A program made the translations under genes and the position numbers. A DNA stretch of 64,000 bases from positions 5,213,001 through 5,277,000 of the forward strand of contig NW_024037072.1 in NCBI RefSeq assembly GCF_015706575.1, given 5' to 3'. Source of the stretch: Patiria miniata (Eukaryota > Echinodermata > Asteroidea > Valvatida > Asterinidae). Below the pieces are notes generated by a model, which had not been told where the DNA came from, searched no databases, and saw only the letters and a program-made list of their open reading frames with translations. Positions within the stretch are counted from its first letter, which is position 1. Each line of letters opens with the position of its first letter. Positions 35,201-50,200 of the stretch are shown here, piece after piece.

Positions 35201-38200
35201 CATTAAATTTCATAAACTGACTGTAAATGAAGCCATGCACATGTATAGTGATATTGACCAACACACTGAGTAGCAAATAGGTCCAAATGTGCGTAGACCA
35301 CCTACGCCTAGTGCACCCACCAGCAGCAGCCTTTCCAAAAATCGCAGTGCTCTATCGTTATGAACTTGAGCATCAAAACCTCACAAATGAACTTCTCACA
35401 ACATTTTTATTGTCTAACAATTGAATGCAACTGAGAAGTGTTCTTGGTGATACAAATGGACAATATGAATGCATTTTCCGAACAATTCAGACACAAAATT
35501 TGGGAACCAAAGGGTAATGTTCATTATAACTAAATGTTCGGTACTGCAGTTTTCATTGTAGCAATGCTCTACTGTACTATTATTTTTATTGTTATGATCA
35601 GAATTCCTACCTGTTTCATACTATGAATAGACAGATCCCAGGAATGATTTTCTTTGTCATCGTCATCAAACTGCTCCAGGTAGAGTTGACTTAACTGGTT
35701 TACTATTTCATTTGAATAGTGCATCTATAGTAAAAATTTAATAAATTGGGGGATTTTAGTAATGGTAATACATAATGGTATTATTCTTTGCCTACATATA
35801 GGGCCTACATTGTACATAAAGCAATGAAACCTAAAATCCATGCTGCAGTGAAAATTTGTGGCTATATGCACATTTTGACACCATTTTATGAAATACTGGT
35901 ACAAGCTTTTCTGTCGTGTGCTGTGTGACAGTTTCAAATCATGTTCATTCATAGACTACAGTGTATTGAATACTCACTCAATACTCACTCATTTGACAAA
36001 TCAGCTAGTTTATGTTGTTATACCGGTACCTCTGTCTTGAAAACTGTATTTTCATTGGCCTAGAAGTTAAGTTTACAAAAGTCATGGCACACTCCCTGTG
36101 GGTCATCGCGTACGTGATATCCCACAGGGAGTGTGCTATATGACTCTGTACGTACGGTGCGTAGGGTGTGAAATGCTGGTATCGTTGGTACCCACACTAT
36201 TTTCACCATATTTTCACACACGAGTGGGAGCAGCGAACTAGCAGACGATCAGCTGCTTCGAGCACACAACATGCACTCCTGCTGTTTGTTTTCTGCCGTT
36301 TGTTTTCCTGATTTTTACTTCACAATCTAACGAATCCAAGACAGAGGTATAATAAAACAATTGTTGACTGCGGTGATGTGGGATATGACGTTTTGAACAC
36401 CCGAGGGGCGCATAACTGTATTACAGTTAAGTGTTTTCAATTGAAACACTGAATAACAGTAAACAAGTCTATAGTCAAACACTGTTAATTACAGCTCAAG
36501 AGGACTATAAAAAAAACCGTTGTTTTATCCCATACCTCGTATTATGCATCGAATGATTTTCCCATTTATGCACGGAGCACAAGTTATCCGCACGCCGTGT
36601 ATGTGTGTTTATTGTTTTTGTATGAACACATGTACGTTATTGGTATACAGCTTCAAGCCTTTTACAATGTTTGTTGCAAATTATTAAATGTTTGTAAATG
36701 TATTATGAATTGTAATGTGTAATAAATAAAATAACGATGAAAGAGAAGTGATAAAATAAGGAAAACAAACAAAACACCACCAAACTGGACAGAGTGGGTA
36801 GCCGAGATTGACTCCAGACACAATCAAGCACGTCCACCATACTGCTACCCACTTCTGCACAGAAGTACATGTATTGTACAACATTTTAGTTTTTATGCTA
36901 ATGAAAATTTCCACATTCACGAGCCAAAGCGTGATGTCATTCAAGGCAGAACAGTAGTGTCTCCATAGCTTTGTGTACAAATATATATCAAACTTTCTTC
37001 ATTTTCTTGGAGTTCCACTTTTTACTTGTTTATCATGTTAAACATCTTGTTGGGACAATAGTAGTGGCAAATATTTCTTCAAAACTTTTTTTTGGGGGTA
37101 AGTTTTGAAGGACTAGTTTTTGTACTGTTCACATGCAATATTTGACATAGCGCCCTCTTACATTTGATGACAGGATTTGCAAATAATTGAAAAATTACCA
37201 CTTTCTTGTCACTTCAATTAAAACAAGTATTAAAATCTTGTATGTACATTTGTATTGTTGCAACACAGTTATGTGCATGAAAACAAGGTGAGCTGAATTT
37301 CCGCTGCATGTTTCCTTTAAGGCAGGAAAAGAGGCAACTTAGCCGTCACGTTTAGCACGTGGGACTGGTTTCAATCGTATGTGCTTGACATGAAGTGATA
37401 AAGATCCTGCCAGCAATTGGGAAGTGTAGGCCTCTCTTTAGTTTTGATCAAATTATAGATGTGTTTTGATCAATCCAAAACAACTTTTTTCAACCAAAAT
37501 CACACTTCTCTTAATTCTAATGACCTCATTTTTTGTAATGTTGACCATTTTTTGGGGGTAGAAAATGTGATTTCCTTACGTGTTCACCGTGCGTCCCTGT
37601 GATCGACATCTGCAAGATGGTACCACAGCTATGGAACTAGACTTGGGCCAAGTCTGGGTTGCGCTCGGTCTGTGCCTATAGTAAATCCACGCATAGCCCA
37701 TACATACGTATGTCCGTACAGTATAACACGAGCCCTCATGCGTCGAATCCCGCCCATCATGTTAATAATGTACATGTACATGTTATTTTCAAGTGATGCA
37801 GCAACCCAGACTTGGTCAGTCGCTCGTTTGCTCCAAGTTTATACAGTCTTTGGAGATTAATTTTCGCTGTGATTGGCTTCTACCCACAACACGTGGTGAT
37901 ATCAATGGATCTCAACATCTTGGTTAACCACAACCATATCCAAAAATTCCCTTTTGTTTTGAACACCATTTGAATACTGTGTTCATTTTAGTATCAATCC
38001 GAGAACAGCTGATCTTAACCAACTTCAACAGTTCTGTCACTCCAGACATACTGGACGCAAGTACCATTGACAGCTTGTTTGATAGTTTAAAAGAAGCTCT
38101 TTTCAGCTATATAGATAGAATTACACTATCGAAGCTGAGCTCTAGACGCTTCTCCTTTCCTTGGGTGAACAGCTCTGTCAAAAGAGACATTAGGAGAAAA

Positions 38201-41200
38201 CAGAGGCTTTACAACAAAGCCAGGAATGGGGTAAGGCAACCCATATGTCTGAGGATTATCACCAGAATGTGTTTCAAATCTACAAATGTTATCCAGCCTT
38301 CCATACCTACTGAAAATAATGAACACTGTTATGATTTTATTCCAGAGTTGTAGTAATGTATTATTTATTTGGTGGCATTTAAAACTGTATTACATAATAT
38401 TTGTTTTCTTGTTAAACAAAATAGTGACTAGAACATGTCTTAAACAGTTTAAACTATGCAAAGGGGCGAGCAGATTAACCCAATTGGGGCGAGCATGAAC
38501 AATTGTCAAACTTGGAGAGCGAGAAGTCAGAATTTACGGCATGCATTGGGTGTGCCTGGAATGTTCGTCCCCGTATAAAGTGGATCGTCGAACTTTGGGG
38601 TGTGCCTTTCATCCCATACCATCGGACGGAGAGGACCGTGAGTTTCACGACTGTGCCCAATGCCGGCTGTTGGGGAGTTTTTCCCAGGGCACATGCCTGA
38701 AGACCAAGACCGGGAGTCTGCTGTCTGATGATCTCCCCTGTGTCGCTCGTCGACTGGACTGCAGATTGGAGCTTCAAGCATGTTGGAGTTTGCACCACAT
38801 AAGGTGCTGCCTGGTTTGGTTTTAGTCCGTGGGACGAGGCCTTTTTTTCACTCGCCACGCGGTCTGGTTTGCCGAATTTTATAAAACTTTGTTCCCCGAT
38901 CCACAGTTTGTTCGGGAATGAGAAAATCTGGGATAAAAACGGTAAAAATTCTACATGAGAAAAACATAAGAAACAGCGCCCCCTATTGACACAGTCAGAA
39001 ACCTTTTTCTCACGCAATGGCTGTCCGACTCCGAGTTCCGGCAGTCTGTTGACGCAAATATTTATTATTGTTCTCGCGCTCGAACAGTGGGAACATGACC
39101 CACGAACACTGCACTCGGAACAGGATCTCACACACCTATCCGTCGATGTTTGCAATAATGATATACCCGTGTCAAGAACAAGACCCGCCCAAACTCGGCC
39201 AATGAGTGCTTGCTAGATGACACTTCTTTCATATTATATTTCTAGATTTTTGTTATTTCTCATCGGGATACCAAAATATCTTCGTTACAGTTTTGTTCAA
39301 CATGAAATGATCACGTTTTAAATTTAAGATCAGGCCATGTACGTTAACATTGTTATGTATTAGCTGAACATCGATTGGTATGGTTAAACCACAGATCAGA
39401 ATAATTTTTTGAACTCTTATCTCAGGGTAACATGTTTTCAAAAATAATATAAGTGCGTGGCATCTGGTGGAGCATCTGATCTTCTGAAACATCTTTAAAA
39501 AGTGTTATTCCTGAAATTTTAAAAAGTAATACAAATCTGATGCAGCCTCAAAAAATGAAGCAGGTGGGCCATTGGGTGATTTGTGGTTTCACAGAATGGA
39601 TGGAGCAACAACAAAAAATGAATCAGTTTTTAAAACAATATTCAAAATAATAAAATTGGTAAAACGGTTTCAGCTGAAACAAATTGCAGTTCTGCTGCCA
39701 CTCACAGCTTCCAAACAGGGGAATATACATTAATTTTCTCTTCTTAAAAAAGTTTGCAAACAAAAAAGTGGGTCCTTCAATTTGATGAGACTTTTGATAT
39801 GTTATACAACAACTCATCTAATCGGCCTATAATGTGTACATGTGCTCATAATCTTGTTTGGTTAGTTGAAAATTAACAAGTAATGCTCTTTCAGTACAGA
39901 TTGAACAAACCATGTAATCAAAATACCATTCTTCTTGTGTGAGTAACAACTGTGCAGGTTTAAATTCCCCCCCCAAAAAAATTTAATAAATGGATTAAAT
40001 TAGATTATATAGGTTTTCCCGGCTATTTTAAAATGTTTATCATTCGAATTCACCATTTCTAATATTCATATTCGTCCATCACCATCGACTTAGTGCACTT
40101 CTGATGTTTAATTTCATCTTTTGTGTGACAATTTAAAAAATTCAGTTCAAGCGATTCAAACAACAAGTACACGTTTTCGTCTAGTCTACACCAACCTTAT
40201 TAGCAAAGAAATTCGTCTAATTGATTTATATACAACAAATTCGATTTCTGAATGCTGCCATTCGGCAACAGCTTAATAGACGAATTTGATCTGTAATGAT
40301 CTACAAATGGAACTTGAAAGAAGTATTATCTGGCAAGCGCTCATTGCGTGACAAAAGGTTTCTGACTGTGCCAATAGAGGGCGCTGTTTCTTATGTTTTT
40401 TTTCTCATGCAAAATTTTAGGCGTTTTTATCCCAGATTTTCTCATTAAACAAACTGTGGATCGGGGAACAAAGTTTTTTAGATATGGTACATCATAATCT
40501 ACATTTAAGTTTTATAAATTTCGGGGGACCAGATCGCGTATCTCGAAAACTAAAGCGTTTTTGGCCTCTCGTCCCACGGACTATTTGGCGACTTCGTCAG
40601 ACAAGAGACTTCGGTCTGAGTTTCTGGACCATGACGTCACTTCACGGAGGTACTGATCCAATGTGTGTGAACTCACGAGTACGGCGTATGCTGACCGTAC
40701 TAACTGCCTAACGGGAGGACCCTTCTCCTGCTGCTCATCGCCGGAGTCACCATAGAACACCCACCAAGACAAGAACTATGAACTTTTTGTTAGTCGCACA
40801 TGCTCACCCTGCCACTCACACTCTGGTAATCTATCATGGTATATTGTTATTTTCTTAAACTGAATTTGTGTGTAAAGTGTTTTGTATTGATTTTGTTGAA
40901 GTAATAATATTACATATTAAGGTGTGAACTGGTTTGCCTTTGCTTTATTCATGTCCACTTTGTTTTGGTTCCTTTTCTGGGGAGTGAATTTCGGGTTGGG
41001 TTTACTCTTTTGTTTTGGGATCATAACAACACGTCTTCAAAAATTGGTTACTTTGATAGGTCAAGGGATGTTGCTGCATATGCATAGTGAAGATGTTGCA
41101 TACCGATATGTATCGATTGATCAAGTCAGAATTGCTAACTTTTGCACCACATGTATACACATGGTCTGTACATGTATGCACGTGTATAATCAGTACAATA

Positions 41201-44200
41201 TGCATGTTGTACAATGTACTTACAGTGTGCTCGCATTGTTACGGCACTGAAGTGGAATGCATGCTGAAGTGTACCTTGTCGTGCGGATGTAAAGTAAGGG
41301 ATTTTTGTGATTTGTTTCATTGTTTGTTTTAAGATATCAACTTAAAGTCAAGTCTACTATGGAACAAGTTACCAACTTACAGGAATTAAATTCCCTGACT
41401 GTTTGTAAATCATGTCTTAAGACTTATCTTGCCGGCTGATCAGTTAGTGGGTTAGTTACTTTGCTCGTTGGTCATTTTTTTTGTAAATCTGGTTAATTTT
41501 CAGTATGTAGCTTTGAATGTATTTAACTTTTAAGCTTTAATTTTGAACTTGAACTTGGATAGTTGACTTGATTTTACTGCGCCCATGATTGTACTGCGCC
41601 CCATTAGGAAAAAAAACTCGGACTTGCTGTTACAAAAGAAATTAAGTCAGAGGCAGTGGGATCGTTTTGTTCAATTGTTTAATTGCACCAAACCTTGGGT
41701 AGCATTCTGTTCAAACGAAAGCCAGGTTTACCCGTTGTTAGTTTGCACTAAAAACCCTTCTATTGGCTTCATTTCATTTCATTGTAATGAAAGTCCCTCT
41801 GGCGGTACAAAATCTGCATGCACAACACTCGCTGTAAAAGCTCTGCCAGCAGGACGCCACACACAGCTAGGGCTTACCAGGCGTTCTTAAAACTGCAGCG
41901 CAGATTAAAGAGCAGATTAGCCTTAGCACGATAATTATTGGCACCTTTCTTCAGGATTTACAGGGATTGGGTAACTGAAACAGGAGCTTTCAAATTGTAT
42001 TTGTTGTAAAGACATTGATAACGACGTTTTTTTACACAACAGGGCTAATAAAAATGCTCGGACTATATCCGTGTTTTCTTGCTAACACAGCTCTTATTAA
42101 GCCAATTTTCTCCAATAGAAATAAAAACATTTTGGTCGGGACTGATGAAATATGCTTGTGGTAACTGTGTTCTTGTCCCAACCGTGCTCGTAATAATTGG
42201 GCTCGACTGTAATTTGTAAATATAAAAATGTCGACTACAAAACACTATCTTAAATGTAGCGGCTACTTTTGTGGCCAAAGCAGCCGGAAGTAGCTGTAAT
42301 GCCCATAACAGCACAGGACAGCCCCTTTTTAGCCTGTTTATAAGCAACACACAGAAAGTGAATCTAGATGACCATATAATTAAGGTAAACAGCTTATTAA
42401 AAAACAGCAGGTGAAAAGACACCAGGTAATGTACTTTTTTATTTAATCATTTTTTTCTTCAAATGTTGGAAAGGTTCTTGATTGCTTTGCAAACTTTTTC
42501 AAATCAAATATCAAAATAACTCAATGTTAATCTTGCAATAAATTAAAATAGACTTACTCCTTTGTTGTGTTGCTGGAATAACTCCTCTTGAGTTATGTAA
42601 GCATCCACTGGTGAACATGGTCTTTCTGGTGTACGTATCCCATCAATTAACTCATCTAGGATGCGTTGAGCTGTCAACACTGCTTGCTTAGTAAACAGAT
42701 CTTGCTGAAAGTCAATACAACATACAGTTATTACTGTAATTTTCGGAATTTAAGCCGTGCGGAGTATAAGCCGCAGCACGCAAAAATCTGCAAATTCAGA
42801 TTTGAAGTCGGCGTATAAGCCGCACCGGCGTATAAGCCGCACCGACCGCAGCAGTTTCAATTTTGTAAGACCTCCAAATTCTAGTCAAAATGCTCTGACA
42901 GGTTCCATTTACACTATGAAAGCTATAAAAAGGGCCACAAAAGTTATATCAAATCATTTACAGTAGATACTCTTACAAACAAATATGGAAATTGATGATG
43001 AGAAATCAACACCGGGAATTGCTGCCGGCTGGCCAGTCCGGTACCCGGCCTAAAAGTTAGAGCATGGCCCGGCAGCCTGCGCCGGCGCAAATGACAACAT
43101 TTTCTCACAGCACTTGAGAGAGAATGCAACCCACCCATGTGTCGTCTGACTGCAGCGCTACAAATCTTGCTTTGTGGCACCAGATGCTGACTTGTTTGTC
43201 CTAAGAATAAAAAGGTCCGCTTTTACGACAAAACTTATCAAATTGTTGTGATCACTAACGAATAGTAACGTCAAAACTTCAAGTTTCGATCGTAACTTTC
43301 TTTGAAAACAGTCAGCACAATGCTGACATTTTTATGGATGAATCCATTAATTTTGTAAGGGGTGATTTACCCCCTGTTTTGAGTTTAACATCGTTTCTTG
43401 AATACATTTCAAGAAAAAAATTATATTGTGACGTTGAACAACTGATTATTGAATAAATGTTTTGAACTCCATAAAAAGTATTAGTTGTTCTTTTTTCTTT
43501 TTTTAAACAGCTAACATATTGGTAATTATTGTTCCCAAGAAAGTACACCCCTTTATTACCACAAATGGTGTGGTCCATGGGGAATGCATGCAGCATGGCA
43601 TGCAGCAGTATCAGGTACAGTCGGCTGGTTGTCAAAGACAGCTTTCACTCATGCATGGCCAGCCAGCCTGCCAGCCTGCCATTTTTACCGCTTGGTATAT
43701 TTTCGTGGGACGTGCTTTCGGTTTGTTAATGGCTTTCTTAATTGAATCTTTTTTTGTACCAGTACATTAAATACACATTTGAATCTCATTTTTATTCTTC
43801 AAGGCTCGGTGTATAAGCCGCCCTGTGTATAAGCAGCAGTAAACGTTTTCACGGTCAAATTCAACGTATAAGCCGCGGCTTATATTCCGAAAATTACGGT
43901 AACTAACATGATTCATGGTTGAATGGACAAATATTTGTATCAACTATAAGGCCTTGACACTAAGAAAATAGGGGGCAGGCCACATTAGCCTTAGTGTTGT
44001 CAAACATTCAAAGGGCACCGAGACCAAGTGAATGGACACCAAGGCCACATTATTTCCAATTCGTATTTAATCAACAGTTTTTGCATAGTGCATATAAGGC
44101 TACATGCAAACTAGTGGGGACACATAGCAACATGTGCACTGGGCGTACAATTTTTGAGTCAATTGCCAGCCAGGATGAATTATGACAATACACTAATGTC

Positions 44201-47200
44201 CACAATTCTTAAAAGTTTAAATAAAAATATGAACATTACAAAAATTACATGACACTGACTGTGTTTGTTTAACATAAACAGTGCACCTATCAATTGTATG
44301 ACGCACCCTATGACCCCCAGGAATGGTGTGTCATTGTCCAACAGTGGGTCATCCTTTGGTGGAATCTATACACCCCCTCAGAGTTGTGACACACCAGATG
44401 GATAGTTTTGATGCTGTTTGGCAACATTTTTGACCCACCTTTAAACAGATTGTAATGCACCTACTGAGGAAAATAATATTTAATATGAAATCCCACACCG
44501 AAGACTATCAGATCAACTGGAACTAGTCAGAACTCATCACCAGCACCGAACGCTAGTACCCCCGCCGCATCAGAGAAGCCATCGAAATCTTCAAACACAA
44601 CACGGTTCCCCAAGACATGGGTTTCTCCATCATGCAGCGACATCTGGCACCCCATCCTCACCTCCCAGTCCAATGGGTCTCCTATACTCTAGGACAACTT
44701 CTCCAGCCTATGGGTCACCTATACCCTTGGCAACCTTCCCCTTCGCTCCCTTCCTTCAGAATGACATGCCTCATTGATCTTCCAGCATCCCCTTGGCCTG
44801 CATTGAGCACCCTCAGTTTGCATCCTTCTCACGCTTCACTGCCTGCATCCCACATCCCTTGGTTTGTATCCCTCTCACGTTTTATCGCTTCCAGGCACCA
44901 CATAAACCCACTTTACCGTTGGAATCCCTCAGTCTCCTGACCAGAGTATGCTGTCCGAAACGTTGAGTACCCTCCGGTTATTTTCAGAACCATACATACA
45001 TGTACTCACAAAAGATATTTTGCCACATGGTGCTTCTGCAACAACTTACCTTATTATTACTTAAAAGAGCATTATTACCGGTACTTAGAGCATTATTATA
45101 AAGCAATATCTCCTACTAGCGAGTACTTACCCATACAGCATTATTACTTAACGCAATATCCCCTAAAGAGCGCTATTCATTTGCTAAGATTAATTTCCCA
45201 CAGTACCTTCCCACAGAATCTGACGGACACCGCCTCATTAGGTAGCCACAGACCCTAAGTTCCTCATCTGAAATGGATGAGAGAAGCTTGAATTTCGGTA
45301 TCAAAATGGTCAGAAATCACAGATGACTTGTTTTCCATGAGAGGAGAGCCATGGGGTGCAAGATACACAACCTGGTTCTGAAGGATTGAAACGTTGGGTT
45401 ATAAGTTACGCTGAGCTGGCTCTGCAGTAAGAAAGTCAAGCAAGAAAGTCGTCACCAAAGGAGATGTCCAGGAGAGCAGCCATACTGAGGGGCACTAAGG
45501 GGCCCGAGTTGGTGTAAAAACCAGCGCAGGGACCCATGACAAATGAAGGGTGAGTTGGGGGTATAAAACCAGGCCCAAATGACATGTGCATGGGCAGCCA
45601 AATCACAGAGAAATAATTACCAGGAAAGCTGCTATATGTGGCAATATTCGCCAAGCGACAGTTCTGACCCGGACTTCCTGGATTTTTCTTGAAACTCAGG
45701 AGGGGAAATCAGGGAAAGTAAGGGCACTTTGAAAAACAGGAGCGGATGTAGAAACTAATGGTTTTGTCCTTTGATAAATTCTAATTTGCGAAGCAGGGGT
45801 CAGGGAATGGGCCTGCCCTGCCAGTACATGTGAGAGTCCACCGTTGTTTTGCTGTATCCTCCTGGACAATACCCTCATTTGGGGTACATGATGCAAACTT
45901 GGTACCAGGCAAGAGACCAAACTGAACCGAGGGTGAAATAGGCACGGGAAATTGTGCCTCTGCAATACTGTCTGAGTGGTACTCCTTTTCAAAAACCCTG
46001 AAACAACATCTGACTAGCAGTATCAACGGTCAGAGGATAGCTAGACCCAATACCAAGGGAAATGGGTCAAATGGCCCATCGGTTATTTGGGATACATTGA
46101 CTGCTGCTAGCCAGCCTGTGGTTGGGGGCAGCAGTGTAATCCAAGGATGATTGGAACATCAAGGACTGGTGGAGTGTGACAGCCTTGCAACCAGTAGGAG
46201 GCATAATGATGTCCAATCAAAATGTTGCACAGCTGCTTCACTCTGATAGAAGACAGCATATGGGAACTGCCACTGGGTGATGGCTGGTGAGTGGCGAGCC
46301 TGTAGCATATCTCATTTGCCAAAAGAGTGATGGATTAAGGCATTCCCACACAGACTTACTAATGTACTTTACCAAGGACACAGCCAATCGAATATGAATG
46401 TGAGCCCCCCCCCCCCCCCATCCACAAAGGATCGTGGGGTGGGGTTACACTGGTCTGATAATAGTGATGATTTCCCAATTGGCAGAAACTGCGGAAGGGT
46501 CGTCATGGACACTGAGCAGCAAAATAATGTAAAGGACAATGAGCAAATTATGACTATCATTTCTCAGAGCAATCCCATGAAAATAGTCTCTTACCCCTTC
46601 AAGATAAGGCCTGGTTTTCAAAGGAATGTAGAGCTGCCAGAGACACCAGTTCCAGGGAGTCTTGTGAAAAATGTATCCACGCAAGGTCTTTTGTGGAAAA
46701 ACGTACCGCGATGCTCAGAGAGATCACGTTAGTTCCATTCGTAGAAAGATGTCGAACTATTCTGATCGTCACAAGTGGTGGTCCACATTGAAGTCGGCTT
46801 GTTTGGATAAAGCCCATCTCTTCCTCCCTTGCTTCTTGGTGGTGGGGAGCTTGTGACAAATCCAAAGGGTAATGCTGATCTTTTGATGACTCACTTTGAC
46901 TCTAAGCTCTGCCGAACACAAATACAGCTTGATGACAAAGTCGATGTAGAGCCAAAATTCACCAATGTTGCCTTCAGATCCAGAGAAGTGGAAAAGCTGC
47001 TGAATGCACTTTATCCTAATGGCGGGACTGATCCTCTTTGGATGTTTCGGTTTCCATTGTTCCTCAAAGAAACCTCCAGAGTGCTTGCTCCCAAGCTGAG
47101 TGCTGTGTTTAGACGCCTCATGCCATCTGGATCTTTTCCGATGTGTTGGAGGGTAGCTAACATCACTCCAATCAGGGGCGGATCCAGGAATTTTTGCAGG

Positions 47201-50200
47201 GAGAGGGGATGATGTTTCATCACCCAAAAATTCTGAAATGTAGACATTTTTTTTCCTCCGGACTCTTGGCCTCCGAAAAATCAAAAGGTGGGGGTGGGAA
47301 GGGCTGGGGGGCTCATCCTATACTTGCAATGGGGCGCTGTTCAAATCCAACGATTATTAACATTATGTTACAGAAAAGTGTACAAATACCAAAACAAACA
47401 AAAAATTGCCTCTGTCAGAATTTTGTGCAAAGGCAGACGTTATTACCAGAATAGTTTTACTTTACTTTTAAGTAATTTCTATGAAAAAAAAATTGTTGAC
47501 AGAGCTGGGGTTGGGGGGTTGGGGTTTACCCCACGCCTGCCAATCCCTATAAAGGGTCTCCTTCACCAAGCGTCTCCAACTATTGGCCAATATTCATCAC
47601 ACCAATACTTTCCAAAGTTTTTGAGCACCTGGTGTCTACTCGTCTCTCCCGCTTTCTGGAATGATCGAGTTTGTTGACATCCCACCAGTTTGCTTATCGC
47701 AAGAATCTTGGTACAACAGATTTTCTCTCCTCACAATCTCTTACAAAGTACAGTCAGCTCTTGATTATTGTCATGATTTGAGGGTTGTCCAATTGGATCT
47801 GTTGGCTGCCTTTGATCGAGTCAATCATGAGGGATTACTGTGGAAGTTACGGAGTGTCGGGGTCAGCGTATCAGTGCTGTCAGTGTTGACTCAATTTCTG
47901 AGGAGACAGACACATCGTGAATGTGTCGATGGCAGCTTCAGTGACTGACACAATGTCCATTCAGGCGTTCCTCAAGGAAGTGTTCTTGGACCTTTGTTGT
48001 TCAACATTTACACAATCGACCTGTTCAAGAATTAAACGTACAACTGAGGATGTAACTCTGATGCGATAGTTGATTCACCTGTCGCATCATGCCGTCTGCG
48101 AATCCATTAAATGATGATCTTTGTAGCATGTGTAGATGGTGCAACAAGTGGAACATGAAGTTGAACACATTGAAGTCAAGTAGCTTGTGCATCTCACGAT
48201 CCACCACACGGTGATCTACTCCTTGACGGTTCAATTCTCAATGTAATGGTTGCGATGAATTAAAAATCTTGGGTGTCAAGTATGATCTGAAATTAACCTT
48301 TGAGTGTCATATTCAATCTCTTGTCAGTTCCCCTTCTCGCAAACTTGGGATGATGAGGAAGGCCTATACAATATTCAACGATGTGTCCATCTGTGCTAGC
48401 TGTTTCCAGTGCTTCGTCCCTCCACTTCTTGAGTATTAAATGTGCTCCAGTTTGGTCATCTGCTGCATCATCTCATATCTGTCTCATTGACAGGGTACTC
48501 CATACTGCTCGATTAATTTGTGACTGCAATGCTGTGTGATCTGGGTCATGGACACAATGTCTGTTATGTATGCATCAGGGGTGTGAGGGACCGCTGATAA
48601 AAATAGCTAATAACAGTTGAAAAAAGGTGTAAAAAAGCTGAACTTTGGAATCTCCCATACTTTTGTACACAGCAAGTGAGGGAAAAAAGCTGCAATCCGA
48701 AACATAACAAAAGCTGAAATCAGCTTTAAAGCTGAGTTCTTACACCCCTGATGCATGCTGTACAAGGTACGGTCCAATTCGCTTCATCTACTGTACAATC
48801 ATGCAGGGCTTGAATTGAACGACGGCCACGATGGCCAGTGCCGTCGTTGCCTTCTTACTGGCCGAGGTGCCCCCAAAAAATTCCCGTCTTCACGTCCAGC
48901 TTTGCCTTGCCCCATATTTACCTTGGCCGTCATGCCCTTTTTGCAAAAACATCTATCAGCCTCTAGATTAAAACCCCTGCAATCCTTGACAATGTACTTC
49001 GATGTCATGCCAGTCTGATGCAGTTATCTTAAAATCTCACTGAATCAATCACATGCGCGCAGTATAGCCGTGGCCAAATACCGGCGATTCCCCATACACT
49101 GTACGTATCATGTACGCGATGTACACACTGACAACTGAATCTCCAGTTCCTGTATGTGCCAATACTTCAAGTAGCGACACCCCTGCCGCCAAAATATATG
49201 TCTGTATTCGTACACACACATACCAGCAGGAGTACGTACGCCAGATCTTACGTGCAGTCAACCGACTTTCTTTTTCTCAGTGCTTGCACGCGCGGTACAC
49301 AATGCATTGATGTTCGTGTACGAGGCAAACAAGCTCGGGGCATAGTCAAAACACGCACGCACACGGCATGCATGGTGTTCCGATTGTCAAAAGATATAAA
49401 TTGTATTAACTATGGGCCCGGTTCCCTAAGAGAACAAAATCCATTTTAATCCATATTAAGAACTTGCAGGTAGCTTATAGATAGAGGGAAGGGTTTCTAA
49501 ATTTTGAGGGGAATTTGGAGGTAAAATGACGATGACAACGACAAACCGCAACACAAAAATAAAGACAGATATTATTTGGCCTTTGTGCCCTTCCTACTGC
49601 ACTTAGTGCCCTCTATAATTTTGCTTCATTCAAGGCCAAAATGGCCTTGCCCTAAAAATTCCCAAATTCAAGGCCTGATCATGTCCCCGAGCTGTATGTG
49701 CCGGCTTGCATCATCGTTTTTAGTCGATCATGATTGCTGTGTCTTGTTACTTGTTTTCTTCACTGACGCTTCAGGTGTGCAGGGGTTGGTGTAAAGCAAC
49801 TTATAGTGCTTGCACTTTTCCCACTCTACCTGATTCTTTTTGTTTAATAATAACAATAACACAGGCGTCGCTATACCATTTTGAAGGGGGGGGGGTGCCA
49901 TCATGAAATTTGCTTTGCAGGGTTTTGAGCAGCAGTGTTTATTATGTACATTCACTCTTTTTTCTCCTTCCCTCTTCCATCCCCCTCCTTCATTCTACAT
50001 TTTCTATTTTGCCAACAGCACCATAATTTTAGTGACAAAACTTACTAGTGGGGGGTGCGGACCCCCCCCCCCCCCAACGTAGCGACGCCCGTGACCGCAA
50101 TGTGGTAAAGTGTCACTCTCTGAACCAGGGAGGAGAAATCTTGGAAGTTCAGGCAATTGCCACGTTTGCAGTGTGAAGCCGACGGTATACATGCAATAGA

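Larger units (their letters stand above)
35725..42557. other. 6.8-kb MYCBPAP intron
   Basis: It contains a hairpin at 36.1 kb, a LINE fragment at 38 kb and a long-TIR element at 38.8-40.6 kb, listed separately. The stretches 36150-37970 and 40600-42550 are AT-rich with short frames and nothing I can assign. Confidence 0.6.
46590..49720 (+). mobile_element. dead LINE (Jockey/I-type) interrupted by three DNA elements
   Basis: Scattered frames form one LINE protein in order: [16 protein letters not shown] linker (46610), [40 protein letters not shown], then RT sequence near 47600-48030 ([70 protein letters not shown]), then C-terminal pieces to about 49720. The YADD region and several frames are destroyed. 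Insertions at 47174, 48576 and 48804 each split coding sequence that resumes on the other side. Confidence 0.88.

Noticed and set aside
38475..39155. A 226-codon minus-strand open frame, the longest unassigned frame in the middle of the window
   Set aside because: It runs across the boundary and inverted arm of the 38.8-kb DNA element, has no recognisable domain and no splice or start context. It is probably a by-product of GC-richer sequence.
41000..41340. Several overlapping frames rich in Cys, Thr and Val on both strands
   Set aside because: They come from ACATGTACATG-type repetitive sequence and mirror each other on the two strands. No protein signal.
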